From Candidatus Aminicenantota bacterium (GTDB taxonomy: Bacteria > Acidobacteriota > Aminicenantia > UBA2199), in the NCBI GenBank assembly GCA_024644125.1, contig JAHELQ010000140.1:1-11175 (forward strand): a stretch of 11,175 nt of DNA, in the 5' to 3' direction. This document shows positions 7,127 to 11,175 of this stretch, piece after piece. Positions within the stretch are counted from its first letter, which is position 1, and each line of letters opens with the position of its first letter. A program made the translations under genes and the position numbers. The notes under the pieces are model-generated. The model searched no databases and had not been told where the DNA came from. It worked only from the letters and a program-made list of their open reading frames with translations.

Positions 7127-7889
7127 GCGTAATTATTGTATCATCAAACGACGCTTTGTTTCCATATTCCATCAAAAAAAAATATTCCTGGTTGCCCTTG
7201 CGGCCTTTGATTCCCGAATCGGTAAATCCCAGTACAGCGAAATGCAACGCTTCGATTTTATGCTTCAGATCCAACAAAATACCGATTCTCTGGTCCGGGT
7301 CGCGCACAACGCCCCCTTTGCCGATCTTGTATTTTTCCGCTTCGAATTGCGGTTTGATCAAACTGACGATTCGCGCGCGCGGGAAAACCGCCAACCGGGG
7401 CAATATTTTTGTGATGGAGATGAACGACAGGTCCATGGTGATGAGATCCGGCTCATATTCGAGATCCTCTTTCTCCAGATACCTGGCGTTTTTCTTGAGC
7501 AACCGGAGCCGCGGATTTTTTGCCAGATTGAAGTCCACTTGCTGGATATTGACATCTACTCCGGTCACCGTCATGGCGCCGTGTTGAAGCATATAATCGC
7601 TGAAACCGCCGGTGGAGATCCCGATATCCAGGGTCTTCAAACCGGCGGGGTCAATGGCGAACGCTTCGAACGCCTTTTGCACTTTGAACGCCCCGCGTGA
7701 CACAAAGGGATACTTCTCCTTGATTTCGATCCCGGACTCTGCGGTCACTTTTATATCCGCTTTATGAGCCACCTGCCCATCCACCAGCACCTCTCCAGCC
7801 ATAATCAAGGCGATGGCCTCCTCACGGGACAGAGCCAATTGCCGCGCCACCATCTCCGCGTCCAGACGGTTCTTTTTTACCGTTCCCAT
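7110..7889 (-). CDS. tlyA: TlyA family rRNA methyltransferase (S4 domain plus FtsJ-like domain)
   Basis: TlyA proteins are SAM-dependent RNA 2'-O-methyltransferases, named after haemolysins; the Mycobacterium enzyme modifies 16S and 23S rRNA. This 259-residue protein has an N-terminal S4 RNA-binding domain (about 8-55). VSRGAFKVQKAF (63-74) follows, then the SAM-binding stretch LDIGISTGGFSDYML (87-101), DLSFISI (153-159), LIKPQFEAEK (177-186) and KGNQEYFFLM (231-240). Lys69, Asp153, Lys179 and Glu235 fit the K-D-K-E tetrad proposed for this fold, so it should be active. The usual DIGAS is DIGIS here, a mild change. A GAGGA ribosome site lies within the end of the upstream gene, 3 bases away, so it is in one operon with it and with nadK. 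Haemolytic activity should not be assumed from the name. Confidence 0.93.
   Translation of the reverse strand: MGTVKKNRLDAEMVARQLALSREEAIALIMAGEVLVDGQVAHKADIKVTAESGIEIKEKYPFVSRGAFKVQKAFEAFAIDPAGLKTLDIGISTGGFSDYMLQHGAMTVTGVDVNIQQVDFNLAKNPRLRLLKKNARYLEKEDLEYEPDLITMDLSFISITKILPRLAVFPRARIVSLIKPQFEAEKYKIGKGGVVRDPDQRIGILLDLKHKIEALHFAVLGFTDSGIKGRKGNQEYFFLMEYGNKASFDDTIITHGTEI
7135..7143 (-). promoter_or_regulatory. Possible extended -10 promoter directly ahead of nadK
   Basis: TGATACAAT fits TGn plus TACAAT (5 of 6), with no clear -35 box. The box ends 8 bases before the nadK ATG, so a transcript would begin at or next to the start codon. It lies inside the tlyA coding region, so it may also be chance. 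Confidence 0.35.
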
Positions 7890-7892
7890 GCT

Positions 7893-8516
7893 CTATTCCT
7901 CAAAATCCGGTATCTTGAACTTCCCTTTCACATAATTGAGCCGGTACTTGCGTTCGATTTTCGGATTCCGCAGCGACGGAGCCAGGCTGTTCAGGAAAAC
8001 CGCGGTCTTCATCGCCAGCTCTCCGTCCGCGGCGAACAACCGCAGCAGCCCCTCATCCAGAGCTTCTGTCGAGAGTTCCTCGACGCCCGCTTCCCGCTGC
8101 GCTTTCAAATTCTCAAGCACAGGCCGTAACGGTTCCAATGCCTGTGGGAATCCCTCGAAAAAAAATTCCACCGGGTCTCCGGCCTCGCTGGAAGAATCGC
8201 TTCTGTCTCCCTCCCCCACCGTCAATTCCAGAAATCCCTTGAAATTCTTCTTGACCTCGTAATTGAAATTGGCAAAACCCGTAATCGGTTGAGTCCTGGC
8301 TCGACGGCGCGATACCACATTGGCAAGCGATTCCTTGATCACCTCCAGCGGAATCCGCTTCTCGCGCCAACGGCATAATAAATCGAAATCGCGGGGAGTG
8401 ATAAAAAAGCGAACGCCGAATTGAAGGTCGAGATACCAGATGATCTTGATAATGTAATCGTAATCATCCGCTTGATCGACGCCGGGTTTGGCGTCAACCG
8501 GCGACGGTCCGTTCAC
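7893..8516 (-). CDS. Uncharacterised protein between coaX and tlyA
   Basis: I do not recognise a named family. The 207-residue protein has no signal peptide or membrane segment. The N-terminal part (about 18-95) looks folded and conserved in style. YDYIIKIIWYLDLQFG is followed by FFITPRDFDLLCRWREKRIP (38-57) and an Arg-rich helix (VSRRRARTQ, 68-76). This resembles a small helical nucleic-acid-binding-type region, a resemblance I infer only by eye. The middle (about 100-117) is acidic, Ser/Gly-rich and probably a linker. The rest is helical and ends in a basic stretch (NPKIERKYRLNYVKGKFK) before DFEE. The start is GTG, overlapping the coaX stop as GTGA with only a weak ribosome site, so translation is coupled to coaX. 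Placement beside tlyA hints at an RNA or regulatory role, but this is unproven. Confidence 0.8.
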   Translation of the reverse strand: MNGPSPVDAKPGVDQADDYDYIIKIIWYLDLQFGVRFFITPRDFDLLCRWREKRIPLEVIKESLANVVSRRRARTQPITGFANFNYEVKKNFKGFLELTVGEGDRSDSSSEAGDPVEFFFEGFPQALEPLRPVLENLKAQREAGVEELSTEALDEGLLRLFAADGELAMKTAVFLNSLAPSLRNPKIERKYRLNYVKGKFKIPDFEE

Positions 8517-9262
8517 GGTCCTACCCGGTCGAAGATCTTTTTGAGGCCGAAGTAAATGAGATCCGGCTCGTACAGGTCGATGCCGTCCAGATGATCCTTG
8601 AAATAACGGGACAGGCCGCCGGTGGCGACGACTCTGACGGATCCGCCCAACAACTGCTTGTATAGGTCGATCATATATGCCAGGCCGCCCAGGTAGCTGT
8701 AAAAGATTCCCGCCCGGATGCTGGTGTCGGTGTTGGTACCAAGAATGGAATCCGGCACTCCGAAGGTGATTCGGTTCAATTTTGCCGTATTGCGGGCCAA
8801 ACTGTTGATGGACAATTCGATGCCCGGGAAAATGGCGCCTCCCAGGTATTGGAAGTTTTTGTCGATGATATCGAAGGTGGTGGCCGTACCGGAATCGATG
8901 ATGATCATCGGGGGATCGAAAAAGCTGAGCGCCCCAACCGAGTCCGCGATACGGTCGGCTCCCAATTCTTCGGGAATATCGATCTTGATTGCCAGGCCCG
9001 TGTCAGTGGTATGGTCGATAAAAATCGCCTTTCTGCCAAAGAGCGACACCACGCTGTTTTGCATGGAGCGGTCGATAAACGGCACGACGCTGGAAACCAC
9101 CACATGGGTGATACGTTTGCGAAATTCTTTTTTAATCAAACTCTTCAAAAAGTTTTCCGTAACCTCGTCCGGCGTCATCAATTTGTTTTTTGTAACGATC
9201 TCGTCTTCGTTGAAAATCGCTATACCTGTCGTCGTATTTCCTACATCAATTGTTAGTAACAT
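8513..9262 (-). CDS. coaX: Type III pantothenate kinase
   Basis: CoaX phosphorylates pantothenate to 4'-phosphopantothenate, the first step of coenzyme A synthesis; type III enzymes usually need a monovalent cation and escape CoA feedback. The protein (249 residues from the chosen start) is near the family norm. It has the ASKHA-fold phosphate-1 motif TIDVGNTTTG at 4-13, GADR at 101-104, DSGTATTFD at 123-131 and GGAIFPGI at 141-148. SIRAGIFYSYLGG (181-193) and VATGGLS (212-218) follow. Three in-frame ATGs lie at 9271, 9265 and 9262. I chose the last because the family begins immediately before this motif and because the -10 box would place the transcript start there; 9265 is almost as likely. 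No SD precedes any of them. A longer frame from a TTG at 9334 lacks family support. It heads the operon toward tlyA and nadK. Confidence 0.95.
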   Translation of the reverse strand: MLLTIDVGNTTTGIAIFNEDEIVTKNKLMTPDEVTENFLKSLIKKEFRKRITHVVVSSVVPFIDRSMQNSVVSLFGRKAIFIDHTTDTGLAIKIDIPEELGADRIADSVGALSFFDPPMIIIDSGTATTFDIIDKNFQYLGGAIFPGIELSINSLARNTAKLNRITFGVPDSILGTNTDTSIRAGIFYSYLGGLAYMIDLYKQLLGGSVRVVATGGLSRYFKDHLDGIDLYEPDLIYFGLKKIFDRVGP

Positions 9263-9269
9263 CATGGGC

Positions 9270-9298
9270 ATTATAATACAAAATCGCGGATTTCGCAA
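9270..9298 (-). promoter_or_regulatory. coaX promoter placed for a leaderless transcript
   Basis: A perfect -10 TATAAT (9270-9275) lies 17 bases from -35 TTGCGA (9293-9298, 4 of 6). The box overlaps the first possible ATG (9271), and a start 7-8 bases downstream falls on or next to the ATG at 9262. The spacer contains the short inverted repeat AAATC-GCG-GATTT (9281-9293), a possible but weak operator. The promoter is divergent from that of the S46 peptidase. Confidence 0.6.
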
Positions 9299-9326
9299 AA
9301 CAAATGAGGAGAACCCGAAACATAAA

Positions 9327-9356
9327 TTGCTCAATTTCGTATCAATATTGTATAAT
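9327..9356 (+). promoter_or_regulatory. Predicted promoter of the S46 peptidase gene
   Basis: A perfect -10 TATAAT (9351-9356) with a weak -35 TTGCTC (9327-9332, 3 of 6) at an 18-base spacer. The transcript should begin near 9363, giving a leader of about 50 nt. The spacer contains the 8-base palindrome CAATATTG (9343-9350). Confidence 0.55.
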
Positions 9357-9373
9357 CACCAGAGAGAAAAAAA

Positions 9374-9415
9374 ATGAATGCGTCATCCATAGGCACTAAA
9401 AAGGAGATTAAATGA
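9374..9415 (+). other. Possible 13-codon upstream ORF ahead of the S46 gene
   Basis: An ATG about 10 bases after the predicted transcription start opens a short frame, MNASSIGTKKEIK. Its TGA overlaps the peptidase ATG as ATGA. Its own ribosome site is weak (AGAGAG), and the peptidase has its own good SD inside this frame. It may be a leader peptide that couples translation or may be chance; the sequence alone cannot decide. Confidence 0.25.
9401..9406 (+). promoter_or_regulatory. Shine-Dalgarno site of the S46 peptidase
   Basis: AAGGAG with a 5-base spacer to the ATG at 9412, which begins a good signal peptide. This fixes the start of the gene. Confidence 0.85.
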
Positions 9416-11175
9416 AAAAAAGATTCATCACATTCACGCTGGTCTTTTTGCTGAGCCTCTTCATTTTCGGCGAGGAGGGGATGTGGCTGCTCAATCAATT
9501 GCAAAACCTCGACCTTCAGCAAAAAGGACTTAAAATCGACATCGCGAAAATTTACAGTCCGGACAAACCATGCCTGGCTCAAGCGGTTGTAAGAATGGGC
9601 GCCACCGCCGAGGTGGTATCGCCCGAGGGCCTGCTCCTGACCAATCATCATGTGGCCTTCGGGGCGATCCAGAGAGCCTCCACCGGTGGAACCGATTTCA
9701 TCACCAACGGCTTCCTGGCCAATACCAGGGCGGAAGAGATCGAAGCCCCCGGCTACTCGGCCTACATTCTGGAAAAAATGGAAGATGTGACCGCGCGGTT
9801 CACTAAATACCAGAAGATCAAAGACCTGGTCAAACGGGAAAAGGCGATCAAAAAAAGTATCAAGGCCATGACCGACAAAATCGAGAAAGGCGCCGACGAT
9901 ATCGTAGCGGAAGTCGATGAGATGTACAATGGTCTCCAGTATATCCTGTTTGTCTTCAAACGTTACGACGACGTAAGGGTAGTCTACGTACCCCCCGCCT
10001 CCATCGGCAATTTCGGCGGAGATATCGATAACTGGATGTGGCCCCGCCACACCGGCGACTTCTCCTTCATGCGCATCTACATGGCGCCGGACGGCAAAGG
10101 TAGAAAATACCACAAAGACAATATCCCCTACAAATCCAAATACTGGATCAAAGTGGCCAAAGAGGGATTGTCCGAAGGCGACTTCACCTTTATCATGGGC
10201 TTCCCCGGAAGAACCACCCGCTATCTCACCTCAAACGCAGTAAACGAAAGCCTGAATTATTACTATCCCTATGTCATAGACCTGTATGGCAAAACCATCA
10301 AACTACTGGAATCCTTCGAAGGAGACTCGGCGGTGGCGAAAGCCAAAGTGGCGGGCTTCAACAAAGGACTCAACAACTCCATGAAAAACTACCAGGGCAA
10401 TGTGGACGGCATGAAACGGACCGGTTTCTTGCAGACCAAAATCAATTTCGAACAAGAATTGACGGCATTTCTGGAAAAAGACCAGGCGCTCTTCAAAAAA
10501 TACGGAACAATCCTCGACCAGATCAAAAAACAGTACGAGATCCGCAAACAAACCAACGAGTACAATATGATGCTGCGCTTGATGGGCCGTTTCGGCGGCA
10601 CCCCCCTCGGCGTCGCCGACGCCGCTTACATGACCACCAAAGAACGGGAAAAGCCGGGGAAAGAACGGAATCCCGAATTCTCCGAAAAAACCATCGAACG
10701 CAGGGTGCAGAGATTGAGATACACCTACATGAGTTTCTATGAACCGGCGGATAAAGCGTTGCTCAAGCAATTCCTGAAAAGAGCCGCGGCTCTTCCCGAA
10801 GGCCAGCGGATCGCCGCTCTAGAACCCATCCTCGCAGGCGACATCGATGCCTTCGTCGAAGACGCGTACGCCAAAACGAAACTCAAAGACCCGAAATTCG
10901 CACAGTCATTGTACACCATGAAAGTCAAAGACCTGGAAGCCATCGACGATCCCTTCATCAAATTGGCCATCCGGTTGTACCCCGAACAGGAGGCCCGCCG
11001 TAAACTCGCCGAAAAGCAAGAGGCCACCCTCTCGGAGTTGCGTAAACAGTATGTGGAAGCTCTCTACGCCTGGAAAGGCAAAAATCTCTATCCAGACGCC
11101 AACGGCAGTTTCCGTTTCAGTTATGGTAACGTCGCCGGTTACAAACCACGCGACGCGGTTGAATATAAACCCTTC
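9412..11175 (+). CDS. S46 family dipeptidyl peptidase (partial, C-terminus beyond window)
   Basis: S46 peptidases (DPP7/DPP11 type) are exported serine exopeptidases that release dipeptides from oligopeptides in the periplasm. The visible 588 residues lack a stop; the family usually runs to about 700 or more. A signal peptide (MKKRFITFTLVFLLSLFIFG) is followed by the mature-type EEGMWLLNQL. The catalytic His motif LLTNHHVAFGAIQ is at 75-87, and the Asp motif GNFGGDIDNWMWPRHTGDFS is at 199-218. FIMGFPGRTTRYLTS is at 260-274, and a long helical segment after about 300 matches the family's inserted alpha domain. The Ser motif and the residue that sets P1 preference lie beyond the window, so DPP7-like and DPP11-like specificity cannot be separated. 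The characterised enzymes have NHHC where this has NHHV. It is transcribed divergently from coaX and is probably a nutrient-scavenging peptidase. Confidence 0.95.
   Translation, partial: MKKRFITFTLVFLLSLFIFGEEGMWLLNQLQNLDLQQKGLKIDIAKIYSPDKPCLAQAVVRMGATAEVVSPEGLLLTNHHVAFGAIQRASTGGTDFITNGFLANTRAEEIEAPGYSAYILEKMEDVTARFTKYQKIKDLVKREKAIKKSIKAMTDKIEKGADDIVAEVDEMYNGLQYILFVFKRYDDVRVVYVPPASIGNFGGDIDNWMWPRHTGDFSFMRIYMAPDGKGRKYHKDNIPYKSKYWIKVAKEGLSEGDFTFIMGFPGRTTRYLTSNAVNESLNYYYPYVIDLYGKTIKLLESFEGDSAVAKAKVAGFNKGLNNSMKNYQGNVDGMKRTGFLQTKINFEQELTAFLEKDQALFKKYGTILDQIKKQYEIRKQTNEYNMMLRLMGRFGGTPLGVADAAYMTTKEREKPGKERNPEFSEKTIERRVQRLRYTYMSFYEPADKALLKQFLKRAAALPEGQRIAALEPILAGDIDAFVEDAYAKTKLKDPKFAQSLYTMKVKDLEAIDDPFIKLAIRLYPEQEARRKLAEKQEATLSELRKQYVEALYAWKGKNLYPDANGSFRFSYGNVAGYKPRDAVEYKPF

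Noticed and set aside
7125..7700. A 191-codon plus-strand open frame over tlyA, and a similar 219-codon one at 8718-9377 over coaX
   Set aside because: Both lie antisense to genes with full sets of family motifs and have no protein-like features of their own.
9263..9334. N-terminal extension of CoaX from a TTG at 9334
   Set aside because: The extra residues do not resemble the family, which starts just before TIDVGN, and the extension would run through the predicted coaX promoter.
9331..10113. A 260-codon open frame on the minus strand, antisense to the S46 peptidase
   Set aside because: The opposite strand encodes a clear S46 protein with signal peptide, promoter, SD and catalytic motifs. 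The antisense frame gives no recognisable protein and has no ribosome site.
1..11175. Mobile elements, CRISPR arrays, tRNA/rRNA genes, defence or biosynthetic clusters
   Set aside because: No transposase, integrase, repeat-spacer pattern, terminal repeats or RNA-gene signature was seen on either strand. The gene content is mostly housekeeping.

Overview
This 11,175-base window looks like ordinary chromosome of a Gram-negative bacterium. Supporting evidence is several exported proteins with Sec-type signal peptides, a periplasmic-type S46 peptidase, Shine-Dalgarno (SD) sites of the AAGGAG/GAGGTG type, and roughly balanced base composition. The mix of exported beta-propeller proteins, an S46 peptidase, a DUF4416 protein and a pyrR-pyrB-pyrC operon would suit the Acidobacteriota/Aminicenantes or a deltaproteobacterial-type lineage. 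That placement is inference from gene content only. I see no mobile element, CRISPR array, tRNA, rRNA or long repeat, and no gene-free stretch of 300 bases.

Nine of the ten genes lie on the minus strand. Reading in the minus direction (right to left), the first group is coaX (type III pantothenate kinase), an unrecognised 207-residue protein, tlyA (S4-domain RNA methyltransferase) and nadK (NAD kinase). They overlap or nearly touch and probably form one operon for cofactor supply and RNA modification. Next, behind its own promoter, is a translationally coupled pair of exported proteins: a 757-residue TPR plus beta-propeller protein and a 342-residue beta-propeller protein. Then comes a single DUF4416 gene with its own promoter. 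Last is the pyrimidine operon pyrR-pyrB-pyrC (regulator, aspartate carbamoyltransferase, dihydroorotase), which runs off the left edge within pyrC.

The only plus-strand gene begins at 9412 and runs off the right edge. It encodes an exported S46-family dipeptidyl peptidase and is transcribed divergently from coaX. The His and Asp catalytic motifs are visible; the Ser motif would lie beyond the window.

No clearly new system is evident. The most interesting points are regulatory. coaX and nadK both have a -10-like box so close to the start codon that their mRNAs could be leaderless, whereas most neighbours have clear SD sites. The pyrR leader is predicted to be only about 28 nt, too short for classical attenuation, yet it carries a GAGAGGC element resembling the PyrR-binding consensus next to the SD. 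A related short motif occurs in the DUF4416 leader. The propeller pair and the protein between coaX and tlyA are the least explained genes.
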